From assembly GCF_002900965.1 (NCBI RefSeq), contig NZ_PJOM01000002.1, positions 1,302,001-1,366,000 on the forward strand: 64,000 nt of DNA, read 5' to 3'. A program made the position numbers and the translations under genes. The stretch comes from Pseudotabrizicola formosa (lineage in GTDB: Bacteria; Pseudomonadota; Alphaproteobacteria; Rhodobacterales; Rhodobacteraceae). The notes below the pieces were generated by a model. That model saw nothing but the letters and a program-made list of their open reading frames with translations. It had not been told where the DNA came from and did no database searches. Of this stretch, positions 53,268 through 62,642 are shown piece after piece (positions within the stretch are counted from its first letter, which is position 1; every line of letters starts with the position of its first letter).

Positions 53268-54080
53268 ATGACCACGATCCTCGACCGCATCAAAACCTAC
53301 AAGCTGGAAGAGATCGCCGCCCGCAAGGCCGCCCGCCCGCTGGCCGAGGTCGAGGCTGCGGCCCGCGTCGCCCCCGCCCCGCGCGGCTTTGCCAAGGCGC
53401 TGTCGGTGGCGGCGGGCACCGGCTATGGGCTGATTGCCGAGATCAAGAAGGCCAGCCCCTCCAAAGGCCTGATCCGCGCCGATTTCGACCCGCCAGAGCT
53501 GGCCAGGGCCTATGCCGAAGGCGGCGCCACCTGCCTGTCGGTGCTGACCGATACCCCCTCGTTTCAGGGGGAAGACGCGTTTCTGACGCAGGCCGCACAG
53601 GCCACCGACCTGCCCTGCCTGCGCAAGGATTTCATGTATGATCCCTATCAGGTGGCCGAGGCCCGCGCCCTGCAGGCCGATTGCATCCTGCTGATCATGG
53701 CCAGCCTGTCGGATGAACAGGCCGCCGAGCTGGAGGCCGCAGCGACCGACTGGGGCATGGATGTGCTGATCGAAGTGCATGACCGGGCAGAGCTGGAGCG
53801 GGCGACCCTGCTCAAATCGCCCCTTCTGGGCATCAACAACCGCAGCCTGCACACCTTTGATGTCTCGCTCGACACCACCCGCGATCTGGCCCGCCGCGTG
53901 CCAGAAGACCGGCTGATCGTGTCGGAATCCGGGCTTCACACCCCCGCCGATCTGGCCGATCTGGCGCAATATGGCGCGCGCTGCTTTCTGATCGGCGAAG
54001 CGCTGATGCGGCAGGAAGATGTGGCCGCCGCCACCCGCGCCATCCTGTCCCGCCCGCTGACGGCGCAGGGTGGCGTATGA
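53268..54080 (+). CDS. trpC: Indole-3-glycerol-phosphate synthase
   Basis: 270-residue TIM-barrel enzyme (monofunctional, without TrpF). Conserved blocks: [82 protein letters not shown] and [11 protein letters not shown]. Three-gene trpGDC unit; trpC ends with an ATGA overlap into moaC, linking tryptophan to molybdenum cofactor genes. Confidence 0.96.
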   Translation: MTTILDRIKTYKLEEIAARKAARPLAEVEAAARVAPAPRGFAKALSVAAGTGYGLIAEIKKASPSKGLIRADFDPPELARAYAEGGATCLSVLTDTPSFQGEDAFLTQAAQATDLPCLRKDFMYDPYQVAEARALQADCILLIMASLSDEQAAELEAAATDWGMDVLIEVHDRAELERATLLKSPLLGINNRSLHTFDVSLDTTRDLARRVPEDRLIVSESGLHTPADLADLAQYGARCFLIGEALMRQEDVAAATRAILSRPLTAQGGV

Positions 54081-54574
54081 CCGACCCCTCTGGCCTGACC
54101 CACTTTGACGCGTCCGGTGCCGCCCATATGGTCGATGTGTCGGACAAGCCGGTGACGCATCGCGTGGCCGTGGCGCGCGGATCGGTGGTGATGACGGCCC
54201 AGACACTGGCACTGATCACCTCTGGTCAGGCGACCAAGGGCGATGTGCTGGGCGTGGCGCGGCTGGCGGGGATCATGGCGGCCAAGAAGACCGCCGATCT
54301 GATCCCGCTGTGCCACCCTTTGCCGATCACCAAGGTCGCGCTGACTCTGACCCCAGACCCGGCCCTGCCCGGCGTGGTGGTCGAGGCGACGGTCAAGACC
54401 GGCGGCCAGACCGGGGTAGAGATGGAGGCGCTGACCGCCGTATCGGTGGCTTGCCTCACGATCTATGACATGGTGAAAGCCGTCGAAAAATCCATGCGGA
54501 TCGAGGGGATACATCTGGTTCTTAAAGAAGGTGGCAAATCGGGCCGCTATACAGCACCGGGTGAGCGGGCATGA
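54077..54574 (+). CDS. moaC: Cyclic pyranopterin monophosphate synthase
   Basis: 165 residues. Second half of the first step of molybdopterin synthesis, after MoaA (not in window). Blocks: [67 protein letters not shown] with the catalytic Lys in that region. Four-base overlaps with trpC and moeA. Confidence 0.96.
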   Translation: MTDPSGLTHFDASGAAHMVDVSDKPVTHRVAVARGSVVMTAQTLALITSGQATKGDVLGVARLAGIMAAKKTADLIPLCHPLPITKVALTLTPDPALPGVVVEATVKTGGQTGVEMEALTAVSVACLTIYDMVKAVEKSMRIEGIHLVLKEGGKSGRYTAPGERA

Positions 54575-55755
54575 TTTCGGTCGAACAGGCCCTGGCCGAA
54601 TGCCTTGCCCTCGTCGCCCCCTTGCCGGTGGAAAACGTGCCCTTCGCACAGGCCTGCGGGCGCTACATGCCGCAGCCCGCCCGCGCCATGCGCGACCAGC
54701 CGCCCTTTGCCGCCTCGGCCATGGATGGCTATGCGGTCCAGGGCGACCCAGCCCCCGGGGACCGCTTTACCGTGGTGGGCGAAGCGGGGGCAGGCCATGC
54801 CTGGCAGGGCACCCTCGGCCCGTTGCAGGCCGCGCGCATCTTCACCGGGGCACCGCTGCCCGCAGGGGCCACGCGCGTCCTCCTTCAGGAAGATGTCACG
54901 CGCGACGGTGACATCATCACCCTGTCCGAAGGGGCCGATACCAATACCCATATCCGCCCCGCCGGGCAGGATTTCCGCGCCGGTGACACGCTGTCGCCGC
55001 GCCTCCTGCGCCCGAACGATCTGGCGCTGCTGGCCGCAATGAACATCGCCAAAGTCCCCGTCACCCGCCGCCCGGTGGTGGCGATCATCGCCACCGGGGA
55101 CGAACTGGTGATGCCGGGAGACACCCCCGGCCCCGATCAGATCATTGCCTCGAACTCCTTTACGCTCAAGGCCTTGGCCGAAGAAGCTGGTGCAGAGGTT
55201 CGCCTGCTGCCCATCGCGCGGGACAGTGTGGACTCGCTCACCTATGTTCTGGGTCTGGCACAGGATGCCGAGATCATCGTCACCACGGGCGGCGCCTCGG
55301 TGGGCGACCATGACCTTGTGGCGCAGGTCGCAGGAAATCTGGGCCTGCAGCGCGCGTTCTGGAAAATCGCCATGCGCCCCGGCAAGCCGCTGATGGCCGG
55401 TCGTCTGGGCAGGGCTGCCCTGCTGGGCTTGCCCGGCAACCCGGTGTCTGCGGTGGTCTGTGCGCATCTGTTCCTGCTGCCGATGATCCGCGCAAGCCTG
55501 GGCCTGCCTGAAGACGCCATCGCCCCCAAACCCCGCCCGGCCATTCTGACACAAGACACCGGCCCGACCGGCCCGCGCGCCCATTACATGCGCGCGCGGC
55601 TGACCCAGACCGGCAGCCTGCCGCAGATCACCCCGTTTGACCGGCAGGACAGCTCGCTGCTGTCGATCCTGTCCTCGGCGGATGCCCTGCTGATCCGCCC
55701 CGCAGGCGATGGCCCGCGCCGTGCCGGCGACAGCGTCACCTATCTGCCGCTCTGA
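54571..55755 (+). CDS. moeA: Molybdopterin molybdenumtransferase
   Basis: 394 residues. Inserts molybdate into adenylylated molybdopterin. Blocks: [77 protein letters not shown] and [16 protein letters not shown]. The product is needed by enzymes such as the molybdenum hydroxylase at the right edge of the window. lexA follows 89 bases later with its own promoter. Confidence 0.95.
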   Translation: MISVEQALAECLALVAPLPVENVPFAQACGRYMPQPARAMRDQPPFAASAMDGYAVQGDPAPGDRFTVVGEAGAGHAWQGTLGPLQAARIFTGAPLPAGATRVLLQEDVTRDGDIITLSEGADTNTHIRPAGQDFRAGDTLSPRLLRPNDLALLAAMNIAKVPVTRRPVVAIIATGDELVMPGDTPGPDQIIASNSFTLKALAEEAGAEVRLLPIARDSVDSLTYVLGLAQDAEIIVTTGGASVGDHDLVAQVAGNLGLQRAFWKIAMRPGKPLMAGRLGRAALLGLPGNPVSAVVCAHLFLLPMIRASLGLPEDAIAPKPRPAILTQDTGPTGPRAHYMRARLTQTGSLPQITPFDRQDSSLLSILSSADALLIRPAGDGPRRAGDSVTYLPL

Positions 55756-55783
55756 GATGCCTCACCTCTGCGGCGCTTTGCCC

Positions 55784-55816
55784 TTGACACAAAAAGGGAA
55801 CACGGGCAGAACATAG
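55784..55816 (+). promoter_or_regulatory. lexA promoter with a direct-repeat SOS box
   Basis: TTGACA at 55784-55789 is followed by GAAC (55798-55801), seven bases and GAAC (55809-55812). GAAC-N7-GAAC is the direct-repeat SOS box described for Rhodobacter-group LexA. It fills the spacer and -10 region, so bound LexA would block its own transcription. Confidence 0.8.
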
Positions 55817-55844
55817 CGCTAACGAAGGCAGATCAGGGTGGGGC

Positions 55845-56534
55845 ATGCTTACGCGCAAACAGCTGGAACTTCTGACGTTCATCAAGGCCCGCATGGATGT
55901 GGACGGCGTTCCACCGTCCTTTGACGAGATGAAGGATGCGCTGGACCTGCGGTCGAAATCCGGCATTCACCGGCTGATCACCGCGCTGGAAGAACGTGGC
56001 TTCATCCGCCGTCTGGCGCATCGCGCCCGCGCGCTGGACATCATCAAGATGCCGGATGTGGCGGAAAAGCCCGCCTTCACCCCCCGCGTGATCGAAGGGG
56101 ACCGGCCCGCAGCCCCGCCGCGCGGTGCCATGCCGCTCGAGGCCGTGCATGCGATGGAACTGCCGGTCATGGGCCGCATCGCCGCCGGTGTCCCGATCGA
56201 GGCGATTTCCGAAGTGTCGCATCACGTCGCCGTCCCCGGCTCGATGCTCTCGGGTCAGGGCAACCACTACGCGCTGGAGGTCAAGGGCGACTCGATGATC
56301 GAGGCCGGGATCAACGACGGCGATATCGTGGTGATCCGCGAACAATCCACGGCCGAGAATGGCGATATCGTGGTGGCGCTGGTGGATGATGCCGAAGCCA
56401 CGCTGAAACGCTTCCGCCGCAAGGGCAATATGATCGCGCTTGAGGCGGCAAATCCGGCCTATGAAACCCGCATGCTGCCCGATCATCAGGTCAAGGTGCA
56501 GGGCCGGCTCGTGGGGTTGATCCGCAGCTACTGA
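55845..56534 (+). CDS. lexA: LexA repressor of the SOS response
   Basis: 229 residues. The N-terminal winged helix-turn-helix has [20 protein letters not shown] (alphaproteobacterial form). The self-cleavage site is Ala114-Gly115 ([11 protein letters not shown]), with catalytic Ser150 ([14 protein letters not shown]) and Lys188 (DAEATLKRF). An SOS box upstream indicates autoregulation. Converges with comEC with a seven-base overlap. Confidence 0.97.
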   Translation: MLTRKQLELLTFIKARMDVDGVPPSFDEMKDALDLRSKSGIHRLITALEERGFIRRLAHRARALDIIKMPDVAEKPAFTPRVIEGDRPAAPPRGAMPLEAVHAMELPVMGRIAAGVPIEAISEVSHHVAVPGSMLSGQGNHYALEVKGDSMIEAGINDGDIVVIREQSTAENGDIVVALVDDAEATLKRFRRKGNMIALEAANPAYETRMLPDHQVKVQGRLVGLIRSY

Positions 56535-58645
56535 CGCGCCGCCACCGCCCCTTGCGGCGCGCGCGGCCGGATGACGGCCACCAGATCCTCGGCCCGGCGC
56601 GGTGAAGACCAGACCCGCCGGGTGGCCGAGGTGGCCACCACCCGCAGCCCCTGCCCCTCGGGATAAAGCGCAAGCCCGCCCGCACGGCTCAGCAGCGCCT
56701 CATCCAGCACCACACAGCCAGCGGGGGGCTGATCCACCGGCACCGAAATCACCACCAGATCGGCCTGCGCGCAGGCCGCGGCCAGCCGGTCAGCCGCGCC
56801 CTTGCCCTTGAGCGCCACGCCGGTCACGCCTCCCGCCTGAAACTGCCGCGCCCCCGCGTCACCTGACATGCCGGGCCGCGCCGCCGCCGCCTCTTGCGCG
56901 GCCAGATCGCCATCATTGGCCAGCCAGTTCTGCGCGGCAAACCCCGCCCCGCGCGGGGCTGACAGCGCCCGCCCCTCTGGCCCCAGCACACCCACCAGCC
57001 CGCCATCAGACGAGATCAGCACCAGCGGCCGCTCCACCCCGACCCACAGCGCCAGGGCCAGCACCGCAGGCCCCAGCGACACCGCCCGCACCCAGCCGCG
57101 CCACAGGATCACCCAGGCCCCGGCCAGCGTGATCAAAGGAATAACCCATGGCCCCGGAGCGGGGATCGCGGTCACCGATCCGTCCCACCCGGCCACCCAA
57201 TGCGCGACCCACAGGATCCAGGCGCTGCCCCGTTCCATCACCCACAGGGCCGGCGCGGCCAGCCCGAACGGGGCCAGCAGCGCCGCCATGGCCCCGGCCG
57301 GCATCACCACAGACCCCATTACCGGCACCGTCAGCAGATTGGCGATCAGCCCGTAATCGGCATAGCGGTTGAACGTCGCCGCCGCATAGGGTGCCGTGGC
57401 AAGACCCCCGATCACGCTCGACAACAGCAGCGTGAACAGCGGCATCGCCCAGCGCGGCAGCCGGCCGGCCACCACCCGCCGGTCCACCTCGCGAAAGCCC
57501 GCAATCAGGGCCACCGTCGCGGCAAAAGACATCTGGAATCCCGGCTCCATCAGGCTTTCAGGCTTCCAGGCCAGCAAGATCACCCCGGCAATCGCCACCG
57601 AGCGCAGGGTCAGGGCCTTGCGGTCCAGAAGCACCGCCCCCAGCATGACCGCCACCATGATAAAGGCGCGTTCCGTCGCCACATTGGCCCCCGACAGCGC
57701 CAGATAGAAGGCCGCCACCCCCAGCGAGGCCAGCGCCGCCACCTTCTTGCTGTTCACCCGCAGCGCCACATAGGGAATCAGCGCCAGCCCATAGCGGAAC
57801 AGCCCGAAGACAAAGGCGATCAGAAAGGCCAGATTCATCCCCGAAATCGCCAGCAGATGCGCCAGCGAACTGTCGCGCAGCGCCTTGACCGTCTCTTCGG
57901 TGATGCCCGACCGGTCACCGGTCATCGCCCCCGCCGCATAGGCCCCGGCCTGGCTGGGCATGGCGTCGCGCATCGCATTGGCCAGCGCGCTGCGCATCTG
58001 ATCCACCGGGCGCGCCCCCGGCTCTGGCGCCGACCACAACACGATGGGCGCGGTGGTATAGCCAACCGCCCCCAGCCCATCAAAGAAGGCCATGCGGCGA
58101 AAGTCGAAACTTCCCGGCTCCACCGGGCCATTGGGGGCGGCCAGATGGGCGGTGGTCATCACCACCTCACCGGGAAACGGCGCGTGGCCGGGGGTTTTGC
58201 TCCGCAGGGCAATGCGCACCTTTTCGGGCAGGCGCGCAGGGGCCACCCGGTCCAGCTGCACCCGGTCCAGCGTGATGCGCAAGGCGTCGGTCTGGCTGCG
58301 GTCGATCCAGACCACCCGGCCGGTCACCGGGCCATAATAGCGAAACTCCAGCATCGGGGCCTGCACCGCCTGCACCCGCAGCCCGCAGGCCAGCACCCCC
58401 ACCGCCACCGCGCCCAGCGCGATTGCCCAAGGGTGCAGCACCTCCGGCGCCAGCATCCGCACACCGGCGGCCAGCGCAAGCACCGCCGCCGCCCCGATGT
58501 AAACCGGCGCCCCCGGCTCCCATGGCAGCGAAAACCAGCCCCAGATGCCCAGCCCCATGAACAGTGGCACCCAGGGAAACAGCGTGCCGCGCGCCATGGC
58601 CACCGCCACAAAAGGCCGGGCCAGCCAGCCAGTCAGGACCGCCAC
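56528..58645 (-). CDS. comEC: ComEC/Rec2-family DNA-uptake channel protein
   Basis: 705-residue polytopic membrane protein. It has an N-terminal DUF4131-like region with early helices (about 20-100) and a soluble OB-like part ([24 protein letters not shown]). The competence domain follows ([70 protein letters not shown]). A C-terminal domain of about 150 residues remains, but I see no metallo-beta-lactamase HxHxDH motif in it. It would move single-stranded DNA across the inner membrane. Confidence 0.9.
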   Translation of the reverse strand: MAVLTGWLARPFVAVAMARGTLFPWVPLFMGLGIWGWFSLPWEPGAPVYIGAAAVLALAAGVRMLAPEVLHPWAIALGAVAVGVLACGLRVQAVQAPMLEFRYYGPVTGRVVWIDRSQTDALRITLDRVQLDRVAPARLPEKVRIALRSKTPGHAPFPGEVVMTTAHLAAPNGPVEPGSFDFRRMAFFDGLGAVGYTTAPIVLWSAPEPGARPVDQMRSALANAMRDAMPSQAGAYAAGAMTGDRSGITEETVKALRDSSLAHLLAISGMNLAFLIAFVFGLFRYGLALIPYVALRVNSKKVAALASLGVAAFYLALSGANVATERAFIMVAVMLGAVLLDRKALTLRSVAIAGVILLAWKPESLMEPGFQMSFAATVALIAGFREVDRRVVAGRLPRWAMPLFTLLLSSVIGGLATAPYAAATFNRYADYGLIANLLTVPVMGSVVMPAGAMAALLAPFGLAAPALWVMERGSAWILWVAHWVAGWDGSVTAIPAPGPWVIPLITLAGAWVILWRGWVRAVSLGPAVLALALWVGVERPLVLISSDGGLVGVLGPEGRALSAPRGAGFAAQNWLANDGDLAAQEAAAARPGMSGDAGARQFQAGGVTGVALKGKGAADRLAAACAQADLVVISVPVDQPPAGCVVLDEALLSRAGGLALYPEGQGLRVVATSATRRVWSSPRRAEDLVAVIRPRAPQGAVAARQ

Positions 58646-58722
58646 CTTGTTTCCCGCCCTTTCACCGCCTAGAACCGGGCCAAGCCTACCGCTCAGATGG
58701 TTTCCGAAAGGTAAACGCCACC

Positions 58723-60126
58723 ATGTCCGTCCCCGTCGTCACCCGCTTCGCTCCTTCCCCCACAGGGTATCTGCACATCGGCGGCGCCCGCACCGCGCTG
58801 TTCAACTGGCTCTTCGCGCGCGGTCGGGGCGGCAAGTTCCTGCTGCGGATCGAGGATACCGACCGCGAGCGGTCCACGCCTGAGGCCACGGCAGCCATCC
58901 TGCAGGGCCTGACCTGGCTGGGGCTGGATTGGGACGGTGAGGCGGTCAGCCAGTTTGACCAGCGCGACCGCCATGCGCAGGTGGCACATCAAATGCTGGA
59001 CCGCGGCACCGCCTACAAGTGTTTCTCCACCCAAGAGGAGATCGCCGCCTTCCGCGCCGCCCGCGAGGCCGAAGGCGCCAGCTATGCCGTTTTCCAAAGC
59101 CCCTGGCGCGATGCCGATCCGGCCAGCCATCCCGACGCACCCTATGCCATCCGCATGAAGGCCCCGCGCACAGGCGAGACCAAAATATCAGACAGCGTTC
59201 AGGGAATCGTTACCGTTCGCAACGATCAACTGGACGACATGATTGTGTTGCGCTCCGATGGCACCCCCACCTATATGCTGGCTGTCGTGGTCGATGATCA
59301 CGACATGGGGGTGACGCATGTGATCCGCGGCGATGACCACCTCAACAACGCCGCCCGGCAGCAGATGGTCTATGATGCCATGGGCTGGCCGGTGCCGGTC
59401 TGGGCGCATATCCCGCTGATCCACGGGCCGGATGGCAAGAAACTGTCCAAGCGCCACGGCGCCACGGCGGTCGGCGATTATCAGGCGCAGGGCTACCCTG
59501 CCGCAGGCATGCGCAATTACCTGACCCGGCTGGGCTGGGCGCAGGGCGATGCCGAGTTGTTCACCACCCAACAGGCGCTGGACATGTTCGGGCTGGAGGG
59601 AATCGGCCGCAGCCCCGCCCGCCTCGATTTCAAGAAGCTGGAATCAACCTGTGGCTGGCACATGGCCCAAAGTGACGATGCTGCGCTGCTGCATGAGGCG
59701 GAAGGCTACCTTGCCGCCGCAGACCGGCCTGCCCTGACGCAAGGGCAACGTGACCTGCTGGCAGCGGCCATGTATTGTGTGAAGGACCGCGCAAAGACCT
59801 TCCCGGAACTGCTTGATAAGGCTCACTTTGCCCTGACCTCGCGCCCGGTGGACATTGACGAGGCGGCCAGCAAGGCGCTGGATGCAGTATCCCGTGGTAT
59901 ACTGAAAGAATTGACGCTGCGGTTGCAAAATGCTAGCTGGACGAAGGAAGGGCTTGAGTCCATTCTGACGGAGGTTGCCACGGCCCATGGCATCGGTTTC
60001 GGAAAACTGGCCGCTCCGTTGCGGGCCGCCCTCGCCGGGCGCAGTGCCACCCCAAGTGTTTATGACATGATGCTGGTCATCGGTCAGCATGAGACGATTG
60101 CGCGGTTGCAGGACGCCGCGGCCTGA
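58723..60126 (+). CDS. gltX: Glutamate--tRNA ligase
   Basis: 467-residue class I aminoacyl-tRNA synthetase. HIGH-like motif in [20 protein letters not shown] and KMSKS-like motif in [13 protein letters not shown]. Start at ATG 58723 follows AAAGG; the frame continues upstream without similarity. The C-terminal anticodon-binding helical domain is intact. Divergent from comEC. Confidence 0.95.
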   Translation: MSVPVVTRFAPSPTGYLHIGGARTALFNWLFARGRGGKFLLRIEDTDRERSTPEATAAILQGLTWLGLDWDGEAVSQFDQRDRHAQVAHQMLDRGTAYKCFSTQEEIAAFRAAREAEGASYAVFQSPWRDADPASHPDAPYAIRMKAPRTGETKISDSVQGIVTVRNDQLDDMIVLRSDGTPTYMLAVVVDDHDMGVTHVIRGDDHLNNAARQQMVYDAMGWPVPVWAHIPLIHGPDGKKLSKRHGATAVGDYQAQGYPAAGMRNYLTRLGWAQGDAELFTTQQALDMFGLEGIGRSPARLDFKKLESTCGWHMAQSDDAALLHEAEGYLAAADRPALTQGQRDLLAAAMYCVKDRAKTFPELLDKAHFALTSRPVDIDEAASKALDAVSRGILKELTLRLQNASWTKEGLESILTEVATAHGIGFGKLAAPLRAALAGRSATPSVYDMMLVIGQHETIARLQDAAA

Positions 60127-60207
60127 TCTGGCTGCACCTTGCCACCACAAACGGAATGCGCCACCAGCCGGGACGGTCCGGCGGGGCGGAAAAGAGGGAT
60201 GTGAAAG

Positions 60208-61503
60208 ATGGTTGAGACGAAAAAGACCGCGACCTTGACGCTGGACGGCAAGTCCTTTGACCTGCCGGTTCATTCCCCAACCCTTGGCCCCGATGTGCTC
60301 GACATCCGCAAGCTTTACGCCGAGGCGGATGTGTTCACCTTCGACCCCGGCTTCACCTCGACCGCCGCCTGTGAAAGCGCCATCACCTATATCGACGGCG
60401 ACAAGGGTGAGCTTTTGCACCGTGGCTATTCGATCGAGGAACTGGCCGCGCAGTCGCATTACCTCGAAGTCTGCTACCTGCTGCTCTATGGTGAGTTGCC
60501 CACCGCCGCCCAGCTGGCCGATTTCGAACAGCGTGTGACCCGCCACACCATGGTGCATGAACAGATGCACTATTTCTTCCGCGGCTTCCGCCGCGATGCG
60601 CATCCAATGGCCACCATGGTGGGTGTGGTCGGTGCCATGGCCGCCTTCTATCACGACTCCACCGATATCAATGACCCGTGGCAGCGGGAGGTCGCGGCGA
60701 TCCGCATGATCGCCAAACTGCCGACCATCGCGGCGATGGCCTTCAAATATTCCATCGGCCAGCCCTTCGTTTACCCGAAAAACAGCCTCGATTACGCGGG
60801 CAACTTCCTGCACATGTGCTTTGCCATCCCGGCCGAGGATTATGTCGTCAACCCGATCCTGTCCAAGGCGATGGACCGGATCATGATGCTGCACGCCGAT
60901 CATGAACAGAACGCATCGACCTCCACCGTGCGTCTGGCAGGCTCCTCCGGGGCCAACCCCTTCGCCTGCATTGCCGCCGGTATCGCCTGCCTCTGGGGGC
61001 CTGCACATGGCGGGGCCAATCAGGCCTGCCTTGAAATGCTCAAGGAAATCGGCACCGTTGACCGCATCCCCGAATTCGTGGCCAAGGCCAAGGACAAGGA
61101 GTCCGGCTTCCGCCTGATGGGCTTTGGCCACCGGGTCTACAAGAACTTCGATCCGCGCGCGACGGTCATGAAGGAATCCGCCGATGAGGTGCTGGGCCTC
61201 TTGGGGGTGGAAAACAACCCGCTGCTGCAGGTCGCCAAAGAACTGGAACGCATCGCGCTGTCGGATGAGTATTTCATCTCGAAAAAGCTCTATCCCAACG
61301 TCGATTTCTACTCTGGCATCATCCTCGAGGCGATGGGCTTCCCCACCGCGATGTTCACCCCGATCTTTGCCATCTCGCGCACTGTCGGCTGGATCTCGCA
61401 GTGGAAAGAGATGATCGGCGACAAGGGCCAGAAAATCGGCCGCCCGCGTCAGCTCTACATCGGCGAGGCGCATCGCGCCTATGTCGACGTGCGCAACCGC
61501 TGA
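60208..61503 (+). CDS. gltA: Citrate synthase
   Basis: 431 residues, the long (type II, NADH-sensitive Gram-negative) form. Blocks: [11 protein letters not shown], the first catalytic His in [18 protein letters not shown], the second in [16 protein letters not shown], and catalytic Asp in [16 protein letters not shown]. It makes citrate from oxaloacetate and acetyl-CoA. An 81-base gap separates it from gltX; a GC-rich hairpin follows. Confidence 0.96.
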   Translation: MVETKKTATLTLDGKSFDLPVHSPTLGPDVLDIRKLYAEADVFTFDPGFTSTAACESAITYIDGDKGELLHRGYSIEELAAQSHYLEVCYLLLYGELPTAAQLADFEQRVTRHTMVHEQMHYFFRGFRRDAHPMATMVGVVGAMAAFYHDSTDINDPWQREVAAIRMIAKLPTIAAMAFKYSIGQPFVYPKNSLDYAGNFLHMCFAIPAEDYVVNPILSKAMDRIMMLHADHEQNASTSTVRLAGSSGANPFACIAAGIACLWGPAHGGANQACLEMLKEIGTVDRIPEFVAKAKDKESGFRLMGFGHRVYKNFDPRATVMKESADEVLGLLGVENNPLLQVAKELERIALSDEYFISKKLYPNVDFYSGIILEAMGFPTAMFTPIFAISRTVGWISQWKEMIGDKGQKIGRPRQLYIGEAHRAYVDVRNR

Positions 61504-61532
61504 CCCCTGGACGGCGACACTGCAAGAACCAG

Positions 61533-61553
61533 GCCCCTCCCCCAAGGGGGGGC
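61533..61553. terminator. Hairpin between convergent gltA and DUF2235 genes
   Basis: GCCCCTCC (61533-61540) pairs with GGGGGGGC (61546-61553, one G-T pair) around CCCAA. No T-run. Its position between two converging genes suits a shared terminator. Confidence 0.4.
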
Positions 61554-61567
61554 AGGTGCCGGCGGAT

Positions 61568-62611
61568 CTAGCGCCAGACCCGCGCGCGCTGCATCACGGA
61601 CAGCATCAGCGATCCGGCCGGCTCGCGCTCCGCCACGCTGGGGTGCAGCTTTTCGCTGCGGTCCCGCCCCACCACCCGGGTTGCGCGCAGCAAGAACAGC
61701 TTGCCCCAATTCCGCCAGGTGCCCACCATCGGGGCCTGCGGGTCGCAGGGGAATCGCGCGCGCCAGCCCTGGGGCAGCGCCAGACCGCAGGTTTCGGCCC
61801 GGTCCAGCATCCAGACCAGCGGAATATTGGCCAAAGGCCGCGCCGCTGCAAAGGCACCGACCTGCCCCCCGACATCGGCATGCGCCCCGGCAAACCAGAC
61901 CTGTTCGACATTGCCCTGCCAGCCCTCGGGACACTCCCACAGCACCGGTTCGAACACCGCCCGCGTCTCGTGCAGCGCCAGCGCATGGAATCCGTGCCGG
62001 ATCGACGCGCCCAGACGATGGCTGTGAAAGGCATGATGCCGGTCGGTCAGCATCCACAACAGCGGCAGGCGCAGGCCCAGCGCCTTGACGGTGTCCCAGA
62101 CCCCGACCATCTCGATCGGGGCAGAAGGGTGGCAGCTGTCTTGCGCAAACATCTTCGCTGTTTGGCTTTGCGGGTCAGACCGGTAGTGGCGATAGGCCAG
62201 TGTCACATTCCGCTCGGTGGCATGGGTGTGGCGCAGCAGGCCGATCTGGTCGATCACCCCGGCAAGCGACCGCACGGCAAAGGCCCCGCGCGAATAGCCC
62301 AGCAGGAAAATCCGGTCTCCGGGCCGGTACTGGCTGGCCAGCCAGCCATAGGCCCTCCGGATCTGCCGGTTCAAACCCCGCCCCTGCGCCACGCCGTTCA
62401 GACTGGCCCAGCCTTCCCATTGCAGGCCCGGTTCATAATACAGCCGCCGCCGCTGGCCGGGGGTCGGCAGGCTCAGCAGCTGAAAGGCCAGCCCGGCGTT
62501 GGTTTCATACCCCGGTGCCAGCGAGGACATCGTGCCATCCAGAATGATGATGTGATCCACCACACCGCGCCCCGGCCCTGCGGGGGGCGCAGTGCCTTCG
62601 GTTTCCACCAC
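61568..62611 (-). CDS. DUF2235 alpha/beta hydrolase-like protein
   Basis: 347 residues, starting at GTG 62611. Family blocks: VVDHIIILDGTMSSLAPGY, the nucleophile elbow FLLGYSRGAFAVRSLAG, EMVGVWDTVKALGL (candidate Asp) and QVWFAGAHADVGGQ (candidate Asp/His). DUF2235 includes type VI secretion lipases of the Tle1 group, but also many stand-alone proteins. No T6SS, VgrG or immunity gene is near, and no signal peptide is present. The end lies just beyond the gltA terminator hairpin. Confidence 0.83.
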   Translation of the reverse strand: MVETEGTAPPAGPGRGVVDHIIILDGTMSSLAPGYETNAGLAFQLLSLPTPGQRRRLYYEPGLQWEGWASLNGVAQGRGLNRQIRRAYGWLASQYRPGDRIFLLGYSRGAFAVRSLAGVIDQIGLLRHTHATERNVTLAYRHYRSDPQSQTAKMFAQDSCHPSAPIEMVGVWDTVKALGLRLPLLWMLTDRHHAFHSHRLGASIRHGFHALALHETRAVFEPVLWECPEGWQGNVEQVWFAGAHADVGGQVGAFAAARPLANIPLVWMLDRAETCGLALPQGWRARFPCDPQAPMVGTWRNWGKLFLLRATRVVGRDRSEKLHPSVAEREPAGSLMLSVMQRARVWR

Positions 62612-62642
62612 CGGATGGGGGTGGAACCATTGCCTAATGCGG

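Noticed and set aside
59644-61545. 633-codon minus-strand frame opposite gltX and gltA
   Set aside because: gltX and gltA have complete catalytic motifs on the plus strand; the antisense text is His/Gly/Arg-rich.
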